36,131 bases of DNA, taken from assembly GCA_937910905.1 (NCBI GenBank), contig CALEPV010000004.1, forward strand, positions 1-36,131. The letters are read 5' to 3'. Positions 1-7,857 of the stretch are shown here, piece after piece; the stretch's first letter is position 1, and each line of letters opens with the position of its first letter. The position numbers and the translations under genes were made by a program. The stretch is from an uncultured Prevotellaceae bacterium (GTDB taxonomy: Bacteria; Bacteroidota; Bacteroidia; Bacteroidales; Bacteroidaceae). Below the pieces are notes generated by a model, which saw only the letters and a list, made by a program, of their open reading frames with translations, did no database searches and was not told where the DNA came from.

Positions 1-2
1 TC

Positions 3-752
3 ACCGGCTTCCGGTCAATAGAGACGCACTTCTCTGAGGTGAACCGTGGGCTGGGGCCAAGTATCATTGCGGGTGTAACAGACGTTATCAATGGCTATGG
101 CCGTGCGATTGTGATAGAAGACGACCTTGTTGCCAGTCGTAACCTGTTGTCCTTTATGAATCAGGGACTTAACCGGTATGAGAACGATAAGGATGTGTTT
201 TCGGTGTGTGGATATAGCAACAGGGTTCGCGTCCCCGGCAGTTACCGCTATGATGCGTACTTCTGTCCCCGCAGCAGTTCGTGGGGCTGGGCTACATGGA
301 AAGACCGCTGGGACAGTGTGGACTGGGAACTTAAAGACTGGGCTTCCGTTGAGGCAAAAGCTAAGGCCTTCAACCGCTGGGGCGGCAGCGACTGCTACGG
401 GATGCTGAAGGGCTGGAAGGATGGTCGCAACAAGTCGTGGGCCATCAGGTTCTGCTACAGTCAGTTTGTGCAGGATAAGCAATCGCTGTTCCCCATCATC
501 AGTAAGATTGATAATGAAGGGTTTGATGGGTCAGGAACGAATTGTAAACAGTTTAATAGGTTTAAGTATGAGATGGATAATAGTAATAAAAAAATATTTG
601 CATTTCCCAATGATGTAGAAGTGGTTGAATCTATTCGTCGTTCTGCACTATCTTATCATACCATACTTATCAGAGTTTATAGTAAACTGATGAACTTATT
701 GTACAACCTAAAGTCTGATGTCATAAGATATAATTACAGTCTTAAGATCTAA
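3..752 (+). CDS. Glycosyltransferase, 5' end cut by window edge
   Basis: The frame is open from base 3, upstream of the first possible GTG start at 39, and reads TGFRSIETHFSEVNRGLGPS, so the N-terminus lies outside the window. The visible 249 residues contain IVIEDDLVAS (an EDD acidic motif where a nucleotide-sugar/metal site is expected) and SSSWGWATWKDRW. Both are typical of GT2/GNT-I-like sugar transferases of Bacteroidetes polysaccharide loci. The family is usually about 300 residues, so roughly 50-60 are missing. It probably adds one sugar to a capsule or O-antigen repeat unit; donor and acceptor cannot be told. The last ~70 codons are AT-rich compared with the first part. The next gene starts 15 bp downstream on the same strand, consistent with an operon. 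Confidence 0.82.
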   Translation, partial: TGFRSIETHFSEVNRGLGPSIIAGVTDVINGYGRAIVIEDDLVASRNLLSFMNQGLNRYENDKDVFSVCGYSNRVRVPGSYRYDAYFCPRSSSWGWATWKDRWDSVDWELKDWASVEAKAKAFNRWGGSDCYGMLKGWKDGRNKSWAIRFCYSQFVQDKQSLFPIISKIDNEGFDGSGTNCKQFNRFKYEMDNSNKKIFAFPNDVEVVESIRRSALSYHTILIRVYSKLMNLLYNLKSDVIRYNYSLKI

Positions 753-767
753 TTACATCCGTAAATA

Positions 768-2801
768 ATGGCAAACATATTTATTCGTACCAACATTGCC
801 CCCTACAGGGTGGATACCTACAATGCGCTGCACGAGCAGCTGGGGATGAAGATGTGCTTCTACGAGCGCGAGGGCAAGGCACAGAAGTTCGACATTGATG
901 CACTGGAGGCGCAGTGCTCTTTTAAGCCGGTGTACCTGAAGGGACTGACCTTCGGCAGCATGAACCGCAAATGGTGCTTCGGGCTGTGGAAGATGCTGCG
1001 GAAAGAAAAGCCCGAGGTGGTGATAGTGCCGGAGTTCCAGATCTCTGCCATGCAGGTGCTGCTGTACCGCTGGCTGACACGGAAGAGATTCAAGGTGGTG
1101 AGCATGACGGATGACAGCTACGACATGATAGCCAACGACAACGACTTCACCAAACTGCACAAATGGCTGCGCGACCATCTGGCCAAGTATTTCGACAACT
1201 TCATCGTGGTCACGCCGCAGGTGGAGCGGTGGTATCAGGAGTACTACGGCAAGGGCGTCTGGATGCCCATCATCATGAACGGCAGGAAGGCTGCTATGAC
1301 TCCCTATGGCGTGACGTTCAAGCGCAGCGCAGGGACGACGGTGTTGAGGGACGGGAAGAAGTATTGGACAGCTCCATATTCGGAATTCGCACTCAACGAT
1401 ATGGTGACGGATGTGAAGGGAAACGAGATTCCGTTGCGGGAAGAAGTCAAACAAGTCACAGGTGACATTGAGAAGGTTCAAGAGTTCAAGAGTTCAAGAG
1501 TTCAAGATATTTGGAAATTCCAGATTGACCTACCGGACTTGACGGAAGAGGAGTGCAAGGACTTCTATGTGCTGATGACGCGTGACTGGACTTCTGCACG
1601 GCACAAGGTGGTGATGGTGGAGGACGGTTGGCTGTATTATCATCTGGACTCTGAGGATTTGCACAGCGACCGCGACCCGAATGTGGATTGGAAGCAATAT
1701 CGCGTGCGGCCTCGTTACAGGCTGATTAATTCGCCTGTGTCGCAGGGGGTGCATGTGACAGGGGGCAGGATTTATGTCCCGTGGCAGTACAAGGAGGTTC
1801 GGGTAAACAAGGGAGGGCATTTGATAACTTTCGCCTATTGCCATTTCAACAGTCTTGAAATCTGCAACTTCACACTCAAAGGCAGCGGGGGCGACACGGG
1901 TATCGGAATCTACTCCAGCACCTTCGAGCAGGGTGCGCTCATCAGGCACAACACTTTCCGCAACTTGTCGGGAAAGGCTGTCAGCACGGCCATCAACAGG
2001 AATGTGATGATTGCAGACAATGATGTCACTTACACTCGGCAACAGGCGATAGAGGCGGGAGGAACCCACACTGCCGTATGCCGTAACCACTTGAAGAACA
2101 TCGGGTGGATGCTCAATACCCGCGCCATCACGGGCGGCGGTGAGGGGATGCACATCTGCGACAACGTGATTGAGGACTTCAACTACAGTGCGATAGCGGT
2201 GGGAAGCACCACGCCAAACGAAAAGGCGGGCACGTTGACTTATATCATCGAGCGGAACACCATACGTCTGACGGAGGCGTTCACGGACAACTATATCCAG
2301 AACACCCTTGCGGACGGGGGCGGCATCTATATCGGGCCACAGTGTACGCAGGGCATCATCCGCAACAATGTGGTGGAGAACATCAAGGGCATCCATAGCA
2401 ATCGGGGCATCTTCCTCGACGACGGGGCGAAGAACCTTGCCATCTATGGGAACCTGATAATGAACACCGCCAACAGCTATGACATCGACCTGCGATTGAG
2501 TAACGGCTATGCCGCTGGCATACCCGACCACAACACCAACAACAGCGTCTTCCAGAATATCCTGACCGGAGGCTACCGTTTTCAGGATGGAGGCGCAGGC
2601 AGTAACTGTATCGGTGGCGAGAATGTGTTGCTGGGCACCGGGGCTGCCCAGAAAACCGTGGTGGAGTTGAAGCGACGTGCGGCAGATGTGGAAGTTCAAG
2701 GCAGTGAGGCTGCTGGTTCAAGGGTTCAAAGTTCAAGAGTTCAAAGTATATTGGACAGCATGCCCGTGGACGGGTTTGTGAATAAACAAATAAAATATTA
2801 A
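768..2801 (+). CDS. Chimeric protein: GT4 N-terminal domain fused to right-handed beta-helix
   Basis: A 677-residue open frame whose halves belong to different families. Residues 1 to about 174 (MANIFIRTNIAPYRVDTYNA... to PQVERWYQEYYGKGVW) look like the N-terminal Rossmann domain of a GT4 glycosyltransferase. The C-terminal donor-binding domain is absent. From about residue 176 (TPYGVTFKRSAG) the sequence resembles a secreted right-handed parallel beta-helix protein, with N/G-rich coils such as IIRNNVVENI and ADGGGIYIG at about 350-630. There is no signal peptide, so a beta-helix of a normally exported type would be cytoplasmic. The insertion VQEFKSSRVQD at about 237-247 is encoded by four GTTCAAGA octamers, and the C-terminal RVQSSRVQS by similar repeats. 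The next gene starts 3 bp after the stop. It is either a recombination product kept in frame or a genuine fusion; function unknown. Confidence 0.7.
   Translation: MANIFIRTNIAPYRVDTYNALHEQLGMKMCFYEREGKAQKFDIDALEAQCSFKPVYLKGLTFGSMNRKWCFGLWKMLRKEKPEVVIVPEFQISAMQVLLYRWLTRKRFKVVSMTDDSYDMIANDNDFTKLHKWLRDHLAKYFDNFIVVTPQVERWYQEYYGKGVWMPIIMNGRKAAMTPYGVTFKRSAGTTVLRDGKKYWTAPYSEFALNDMVTDVKGNEIPLREEVKQVTGDIEKVQEFKSSRVQDIWKFQIDLPDLTEEECKDFYVLMTRDWTSARHKVVMVEDGWLYYHLDSEDLHSDRDPNVDWKQYRVRPRYRLINSPVSQGVHVTGGRIYVPWQYKEVRVNKGGHLITFAYCHFNSLEICNFTLKGSGGDTGIGIYSSTFEQGALIRHNTFRNLSGKAVSTAINRNVMIADNDVTYTRQQAIEAGGTHTAVCRNHLKNIGWMLNTRAITGGGEGMHICDNVIEDFNYSAIAVGSTTPNEKAGTLTYIIERNTIRLTEAFTDNYIQNTLADGGGIYIGPQCTQGIIRNNVVENIKGIHSNRGIFLDDGAKNLAIYGNLIMNTANSYDIDLRLSNGYAAGIPDHNTNNSVFQNILTGGYRFQDGGAGSNCIGGENVLLGTGAAQKTVVELKRRAADVEVQGSEAAGSRVQSSRVQSILDSMPVDGFVNKQIKY
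1476..1507 (+). repeat. GTTCAAGA octamer x4 inside the CDS
   Basis: Four perfect tandem copies of the 8-mer GTTCAAGA lie within the chimeric GT/beta-helix gene. Eight is not a multiple of three, so gain or loss of one or two units shifts the reading frame. The tract encodes the low-complexity segment VQEFKSSRVQD. Confidence 0.95.
2716..2745 (+). repeat. GTTCAA-type 7/8-mer repeats near 3' end of CDS
   Basis: Four degenerate units (GTTCAAGG, GTTCAAA, GTTCAAGA, GTTCAAAG) run in tandem in the last 30 codons of the chimeric gene and encode GSRVQSSRVQS. They are related to the octamer tract at 1476-1507 and to the intergenic heptamers further downstream. Confidence 0.9.
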
Positions 2802-2804
2802 CAG

Positions 2805-3998
2805 ATGAATATACTTTATATAATGCCATGGTTTTGCAGGCCGTCGGCAATGAATAAACACTGCAAGATTTTCCTAAGTGCTACAAAGGATCTTGGAATT
2901 GAACAAATAGTTGCAGGTATCCAGGGAGTGGATACATTTGAAGGAGAGCACCGGTTTATTCCTTACGCTGACAAGTCGAATAAGTATGTAGCCGCAGCTG
3001 TACGTCGCGTGTTTCCTGATATTGTGAACCAACCCGATGTTTATAACTGGGGAACTCGGAAGACTGCTGTCAAGACTATCGAGAGCGCAATAGATATGAA
3101 TGAGGTGGATGTTATCCACTCAGTAAGTTTCCCTTGCTCTTCTCACTTGGTGGGATACGACTTGGCGAAAAAGTATGGAAAACCTTGGGTGGCTCAGTTC
3201 TATGATCCATGGAGCGACAATCCATATAGGAAGTTCAAGACGGCGAAATACCGCCAAAAGGACTTAGAAATGGAACGCTTCGTGGCGGAGCATACTAATG
3301 CGATTATTCATACGAATAACGTAATCAAAGATGTTTGGGGCAAACGTTATGGTTCAGAAGTAGAGAAAAAGATGACTGTGATGCCCATGAGCTATGAGGA
3401 TGATTTATACAAGCGAGCTATGGATATTCGACCTAAACAGAGACAGAGGAAATTCATCCTGTCATATATAGGCAAGCTCTTCTTCGACAGGAATCTGAAG
3501 GATGTTGTCGAGGCATTGAAGATTGTACGTTCCAAAGGAATCAATCTGGAGGATGAGTTGAGGGTAAGAATCATTGGTGAGATTCATCAAGAAGATATAA
3601 ACCGTATTAAAGATGCCGGCTTTGATAGCGTGTTTGAGATTGTTGGCTATTTGCCCCAAGGTCAGTTAGAGAAATATTATTTAGAGTCAGATGCATTTTT
3701 AGTGATTGATTCTCCCCAAGCCCAAAATGTGTTCTTCCCGTCAAAGCTACTAGATTATTTCATCTACAAACGTTTGATAATAGGTATTACACCTTCAAAG
3801 GGTGTTACTCATGACTTGTTGACGGATTCAGGTAATATAGTTTTTGAGAATGGAGATACAGAGGGTTTGTCAAATTGTTTTAATGCGTTGATAAAAGAAA
3901 AATCTTCGCCCTGTTCTTTTGATTCTCACTTCTATGAGAGGTTCTCGCCAAATGCTCTTAAGGAGTCATATAAACAGATACTTAAACAATTGAAATAG
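2805..3998 (+). CDS. Glycosyltransferase family 4
   Basis: A 397-residue protein with two Rossmann-like halves. The N-terminal half (MNILYIMPWFCRPSAMNKHC) is followed by VDVIHSVSFPCSSHLVG and the acceptor-side motif WVAQFYDPWSDNPYR. The C-terminal half starts near KFILSYIGKLFFDRNLKDVV (about 218) and ends in the donor-site region DAFLVIDSPQAQNVFFPSKL..D, typical of GT4 capsule transferases. Length is normal for the family. It should be a cytoplasmic or membrane-associated enzyme adding a sugar to a lipid-linked repeat unit; the sugar is not predictable. From here to about 7200 the DNA is visibly more AT-rich than the flanking genes, as in many horizontally exchanged polysaccharide loci. The start is 3 bp after the previous stop and the next gene begins 3 bp after this one, so one operon is likely. 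Confidence 0.85.
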   Translation: MNILYIMPWFCRPSAMNKHCKIFLSATKDLGIEQIVAGIQGVDTFEGEHRFIPYADKSNKYVAAAVRRVFPDIVNQPDVYNWGTRKTAVKTIESAIDMNEVDVIHSVSFPCSSHLVGYDLAKKYGKPWVAQFYDPWSDNPYRKFKTAKYRQKDLEMERFVAEHTNAIIHTNNVIKDVWGKRYGSEVEKKMTVMPMSYEDDLYKRAMDIRPKQRQRKFILSYIGKLFFDRNLKDVVEALKIVRSKGINLEDELRVRIIGEIHQEDINRIKDAGFDSVFEIVGYLPQGQLEKYYLESDAFLVIDSPQAQNVFFPSKLLDYFIYKRLIIGITPSKGVTHDLLTDSGNIVFENGDTEGLSNCFNALIKEKSSPCSFDSHFYERFSPNALKESYKQILKQLK

Positions 3999-4001
3999 AA
4001 T

Positions 4002-5132
4002 ATGCAAGGAAATAGTAACGTGCTTAATATCAGGGTTTTAGGGGGGGGTAGAGAATCCTATGTAGACATCGGAAAGGGGCTCGCAATGATAGCTATCGTG
4101 TGCGGTCATATAGCCTCAGTCTATTTCCCATCCTGGCTGACAAGTTTCTGGCCGGTGGCATTCTTCTTTGTGGTGGCTGGGTTCTATGTCAAAGAAGAAA
4201 AATTAGAGAAGCCTGTTTCATTTATATCGCATCGTCTGAAGACATTGTACTTGCCGGGTACAGTCATCTATCTCGTTGCCGTACTCCTTCATAATGCATT
4301 TTGTAAATGGGGAATGTATCCAATTGGGGGAGAACATCCAATGACCCATCAGAAGTTTGTTTTATGGGATATAAAGACCGAATTGATTCAAGTAGTAAAA
4401 ACTATTGTAGCACCCAATGGTGAACTCGTAATGGGTGCCATGTGGTTTCTGTACGCATTGTTTTTTGCTCTTAGCTTTCTGTCAGTGCTCTATTTTGCCA
4501 CGAAATGGTTGAGGGTAGATACGAAAAAGAAAACATGGATTAGATGTGTTCTGGTGGTGCTTATTTCAACCTTCTCAATCTTAGCGGCAATTTACGGCAT
4601 CAAGGTTCCAAGGTTCAGCAATGCACTTACGATAATGACATTTATCTTTTGCGGAATGATGATGAAGCAACGCTTTAATGTGAGGTTTGATAATACGGCG
4701 GTGGTAATTTTGTCGCTCATTGTCTATGCACAATGTATCATATTGCCGCACGATCATCAGAGTTTCCCTGTTAATAGGTTTTCAGACCTCGTTTTGCCAT
4801 TGGCTATGAGCGTTGCCGCAGTTTATATAGTATTATTTTGTTCTAAACGGATAGAGCAAACTCATTATCTTTCACGTATCTTGTCCTATATCGGCCGTGA
4901 ATCGCTTTGGATAATGGCTATGCATATCTTTGGCTTTTTTGTCTGCACGTGGTTGATTGATATGATGGGGTTAGGCCATCAGCTACATAAAGCAGGGATG
5001 CTATATACATACGATGTAGGGAATAATATTTTCCTTGCGTCGCTATATCTTTTGTTTGGAATCTGTACCCCTCTTTTCATCATGTGGGGTTATCGTCATT
5101 TGAAAAAGACCATAATCAAATTGAAGCAATAG
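4002..5132 (+). CDS. Acyltransferase 3 family membrane O-acetyltransferase
   Basis: A 376-residue, very hydrophobic protein with about ten membrane segments. Near the N-terminus it has the family signature YVDIGKGLAMIAIVCGHI (about residues 20-37), in which H36 is the expected conserved histidine. Length fits the Acyl_transf_3 family. Such proteins move acetyl (or other acyl) groups onto polysaccharide or lipid-linked repeat units at the inner membrane, changing surface antigenicity. The gene sits between a GT4 and a beta-propeller gene with gaps of only 3 bp on each side, so it is probably co-transcribed. Codons 14-16 are a run of eight Gs (4041-4048, GGG residues 14-16). A slip there would frameshift the gene before its first membrane segment. 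The ATG at 4086 is in frame but inside the conserved motif, so it is a poor rescue start. Confidence 0.88.
   Translation: MQGNSNVLNIRVLGGGRESYVDIGKGLAMIAIVCGHIASVYFPSWLTSFWPVAFFFVVAGFYVKEEKLEKPVSFISHRLKTLYLPGTVIYLVAVLLHNAFCKWGMYPIGGEHPMTHQKFVLWDIKTELIQVVKTIVAPNGELVMGAMWFLYALFFALSFLSVLYFATKWLRVDTKKKTWIRCVLVVLISTFSILAAIYGIKVPRFSNALTIMTFIFCGMMMKQRFNVRFDNTAVVILSLIVYAQCIILPHDHQSFPVNRFSDLVLPLAMSVAAVYIVLFCSKRIEQTHYLSRILSYIGRESLWIMAMHIFGFFVCTWLIDMMGLGHQLHKAGMLYTYDVGNNIFLASLYLLFGICTPLFIMWGYRHLKKTIIKLKQ
4041..4048 (+). repeat. Poly-G tract (G8) near 5' end of acyltransferase gene
   Basis: Eight consecutive Gs at codons 14-16 of the acyltransferase. It is the longest homopolymer I noticed within a coding region of this window. 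One-base slippage would abolish the reading frame. Confidence 0.9.
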
Positions 5133-5135
5133 TTT

Positions 5136-6377
5136 ATGTTCGGAAAAATCAAGCGTTTCATAAAGAGTAACGACTGGCTGTTTCAAGGTCTGAAACAGGG
5201 TCTGCTGTATTTCCGCTATCTGAAATCGATAGGAAGGAAGAGCAAGTATGGAAGCCTGCCGCAGTTTGAGGTAGGTGACAACATTATTGTATATGCAAAG
5301 GGCCGGCATTGCTGGTTCGGATACTACGACAAGTCCCCTTTGAACGAGGGTAGCAGCTATGCTCTATACCTTAGTGTGGCAAAGGATGCCAAGGATGGGG
5401 ACAAGGCGGAGGTCTGTCTGTATAATATGCAGACGAAGGAGCAGAGGGTAATAGGGGAAACCCGGACTTGGAACTGGCAGCAGGGAGCGATGGAACAGTG
5501 GATAGGCAAGGAAACGGTTTCTTATAATAGCTTCGACGAGGTGAAAAAGGTGTATCAGACGGTACGTCTGAATGTCAACACAGGAGTAAAGACTTCAACA
5601 CAACGGGCAGCCTATTTCTATAACAGGGATTTTACAAAATATCTGTCGTTGAACTTCTTCAGGCTGGACAAGTTTGCCAAAGGTTACGGATATCCGTATA
5701 GTGTTGACAGTATGGACATTGAAAGGGATGGCATCTGGGAAGTCAATGTAAAAGATAATGAACCACGCTTGATTCTATCTCTGCATGAGGTGATGGCATA
5801 TGAGGCGAAGGACTATATGCAATGTCAGCACTACATCAATCATGTGGCGTATTGCCCGGATGAGAGGTATATCATATTCATCCATCGTTGGCAAGTGAAG
5901 GGCGGTGAGTTTGTCTCCAGACTAATGAAATATGACTTGCAGGAAAAGAAATTGACGGCTCTGCTTGATAATGGTCATGTGTCGCACTACTGCTGGAAAT
6001 CGGATAAAGAGTTGATGATATTCGCAACCAATGAGCGGGATGAAAAGGGTTATATGGTGGTGAATATAGAAACGGGCAAGAACTATAGGTTAGACGGATT
6101 ACCTACAGAAGACGGACATCCGACATATAGCGATGACAAGAAATGGGTGGTGACGGATACCTACCCTAACAATCATCGTGACCAGTATCTGTTCCTGTAT
6201 CGGGTAGAGGACAAGAAGTTGTTCAGAGTAGATAAGCTTCATTCGCCATTCAAGTATTTCAATGAAAACCGCTGTGACCTGCATCCCAGATGGAGCATGG
6301 ACAATCGTTACTTGTTGGCGGATAACACTGCCCAAGGAATGAGGACGCTCAAAATTTATGATATCAGACATGCCTAA
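5136..6377 (+). CDS. TolB/WD40-like beta-propeller protein of polysaccharide locus
   Basis: A 413-residue protein without signal peptide or membrane segment. After a basic N-terminus (FGKIKRFIKSNDWLFQGLKQ) it contains repeated blade-like strands ending in short aromatic/aspartate motifs, for example VAYCPDERYIIFIHRW, HYCWKSDKELMIFATNE, PTYSDDKKWVVTDTYPN and DLHPRWSMDNRYLLAD. These match the pattern of six-bladed TolB/DPP-IV-type propellers. Genes like this occur among glycosyltransferases in Bacteroidetes capsule loci, but I know of no assigned reaction. Its position, 3 bp after the acyltransferase and overlapping the next GT2 by 20 bp, argues for a role in the same glycan, perhaps as a modifying enzyme or binding/assembly partner. 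Fold assignment is fairly good; function is unknown. Confidence 0.65.
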   Translation: MFGKIKRFIKSNDWLFQGLKQGLLYFRYLKSIGRKSKYGSLPQFEVGDNIIVYAKGRHCWFGYYDKSPLNEGSSYALYLSVAKDAKDGDKAEVCLYNMQTKEQRVIGETRTWNWQQGAMEQWIGKETVSYNSFDEVKKVYQTVRLNVNTGVKTSTQRAAYFYNRDFTKYLSLNFFRLDKFAKGYGYPYSVDSMDIERDGIWEVNVKDNEPRLILSLHEVMAYEAKDYMQCQHYINHVAYCPDERYIIFIHRWQVKGGEFVSRLMKYDLQEKKLTALLDNGHVSHYCWKSDKELMIFATNERDEKGYMVVNIETGKNYRLDGLPTEDGHPTYSDDKKWVVTDTYPNNHRDQYLFLYRVEDKKLFRVDKLHSPFKYFNENRCDLHPRWSMDNRYLLADNTAQGMRTLKIYDIRHA

Positions 6378-7200
6378 GGTTTCAGTAGTGATGGCAAGCA
6401 GGAACCCGAATCCTGTGATGCTTAAAGAGTCCATAGATTCCATATTGCGACAGACCTATAAAGATTTTGAACTGATTATCGTGGATGACGGCTCAGATGA
6501 ATCCATAGAGCCTTTGATACACGGTATCACGGAAGATGGCAGAGTAAAGGTGTTTCGCATTCCCCATGCAGGGTTAGGTGCTGCTTTGAATCATGGAATA
6601 TCCAAGTCGCAAGGAGAGTACATTGCCCGACTGGATGATGATGACATGATGCTGCCATCCAGGCTGGCGAAGCAGGTGGAATTCCTTGACAGTCATACCG
6701 ACGTGTCGTGTGTTGGGACTTGGTTCTATGACAAAGTCGGGAACAAATACTATCCTCATAAAGCATACCCTGTGGATCATGACAATATCGTTAAGGGACT
6801 TTTAGAAGTCCATTTCAAGTTGGCGCATACCGCAGTGATGTTTAGGAGAACGGCTTTTGATAAAATTGGTGGCTATAGAATACCGGGTGGAGGACAGGAT
6901 TTGGACTTGTTCTTGCAACTGGGCACTGTAGGGAAACTGGCAAACATCGGTGAATATCTCACCTGTTATCGGATGTCATCTACTGGTTTAGGGTCGGTAA
7001 ATCCCAAGAAAAAAGAAGCGTATCTTTTTGCGTTGGAGGATGTTTTGAATAGAAACCTATATCCCGAGTATAATGAAACTATAAAGTGCTCTATAACCAG
7101 TTTGAAAGAGAGCATGAAGAGCAAGTCCAAAACCAGATATTATCGTATGCTTTTGGTATGGCGTGTGAAATTGTTGGGGAAGAGAATGAAAATGTCATGA
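6358..7200 (+). CDS. Glycosyltransferase family 2 (GT-A)
   Basis: A 280-residue GT-A enzyme. KVSVVMASRNPNPVMLKESI, then ELIIVDDGSDE (nucleotide-binding aspartates, about residues 38-48), GEYIARLDDDDMMLPSR (metal-binding DxD, about 87-103) and GGGQDLDLFLQLG (ED/QDxD acid region) follow the usual GT2 order. The C-terminus is a short basic helix. The ATG at 6358 overlaps the preceding gene by 20 bp; an in-frame ATG at 6370 (residue 5) is an equally good start. It probably transfers one sugar of the repeat unit made by this locus, and it is the last clear biosynthesis gene of the cluster on this side. Confidence 0.88.
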   Translation: MISDMPKVSVVMASRNPNPVMLKESIDSILRQTYKDFELIIVDDGSDESIEPLIHGITEDGRVKVFRIPHAGLGAALNHGISKSQGEYIARLDDDDMMLPSRLAKQVEFLDSHTDVSCVGTWFYDKVGNKYYPHKAYPVDHDNIVKGLLEVHFKLAHTAVMFRRTAFDKIGGYRIPGGGQDLDLFLQLGTVGKLANIGEYLTCYRMSSTGLGSVNPKKKEAYLFALEDVLNRNLYPEYNETIKCSITSLKESMKSKSKTRYYRMLLVWRVKLLGKRMKMS

Positions 7201-7212
7201 CTAATAAAAATA

Positions 7213-7656
7213 ATGATGATTGACTTACCAGATTATATGGAAAGAGTAGAGAGCGCAAAGCTCAGAGTGATAAACGAAGGCTTCTATACAAATGGAGCCA
7301 AAATTACCGTTCATCAGTTCGAGCGAAATTGGGTCAAAGAAATTGTGACAGAAGACATCAAGAAAGGTAACTACAGAATTGGTGTTATCGTTGACGGTTC
7401 TTTCAATGTCTGCTACATCGGACGTGCTACTGACCAGACGTTGCAGGCTCGCCTGCTTCAGCATACAGAGTATCTGGATGACGTATATTACTTTGACTTT
7501 AATTCTGCCAAAACCGACGGTGAGGCTATCAAACGAGAGTGTATAGACTACCATTCTTTTGGCGAGGATGAGTTGCTTGACAATGAATATCACCCGTCAT
7601 TGCCCAAGGGAGATGAGTGTCCTTGGGATGACTGTGACCATGTAGGGGAGGATTAA
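7213..7656 (+). CDS. GIY-YIG-like nuclease domain protein
   Basis: A 147-residue acidic protein. GNYRIGVIVDGSFNVCYIGR (residues 52-71) has the spacing of a GIY...YIG motif, with NYRIG in place of canonical GIY and CYIG as YIG. R80 lies in the following helix (TLQARLLQH), with candidate catalytic glutamates E104/E109 (DGEAIKREC) and N124 (LLDNEYHPS), in the order expected for the GIY-YIG endonuclease fold. No DNA-binding domain is apparent. The tail is rich in Asp/Cys (DECPWDDCDH). It starts 12 bp after the GT2 but is not a polysaccharide gene, and it marks the beginning of an accessory segment followed by a PIN-domain gene. It could be a stand-alone nuclease, a defence component, or a non-catalytic relative. 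Confidence 0.6.
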   Translation: MMIDLPDYMERVESAKLRVINEGFYTNGAKITVHQFERNWVKEIVTEDIKKGNYRIGVIVDGSFNVCYIGRATDQTLQARLLQHTEYLDDVYYFDFNSAKTDGEAIKRECIDYHSFGEDELLDNEYHPSLPKGDECPWDDCDHVGED

Positions 7657-7857
7657 TATAGCCATAATTACCGTCAAGGCTGTTGAGGCGATAGAAATGT
7701 GACGGATGGTTCAAGGCAATTTATGGATCATGGTTAAGGGTGAATGGTTCAGGGTTAAGGATTCAATAAATTGGCTGTCATGCCTCAGACCTTTGAGCCA
7801 GAACTTGAGGATGTGACGCATATCTTGACGTATTTGGATGGTATAATAAGATAATGT
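7657..7857 (+). other. Spacer with heptamers and a possible 24-codon ORF
   Basis: This 201-bp gap holds five tandem heptamers (7732-7766). It also holds a small frame from the ATG at 7780 to the TAA at 7852-7854 (MPQTFEPELEDVTHILTYLDG...), ending 3 bp before the PIN gene start. The small ORF might be a leader peptide, the tail of a decayed gene, or chance. I recognise no family. Confidence 0.35.
7732..7766 (+). repeat. Five tandem heptamers (GGTTAAG type)
   Basis: The units are GGTTAAG, GGTGAAT, GGTTCAG, GGTTAAG, GATTCAA: 35 bp with an exact 7-bp step and the G-rich/purine strand on the coding strand of the neighbouring genes. It belongs to the repeat family described under findings. Confidence 0.85.

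Noticed and set aside
1530..2699. 389-residue open frame on the minus strand
   Set aside because: It is antisense to the beta-helix part of the chimeric gene and shows no recognisable domain. The plus frame has clear domain content, so this is a shadow.
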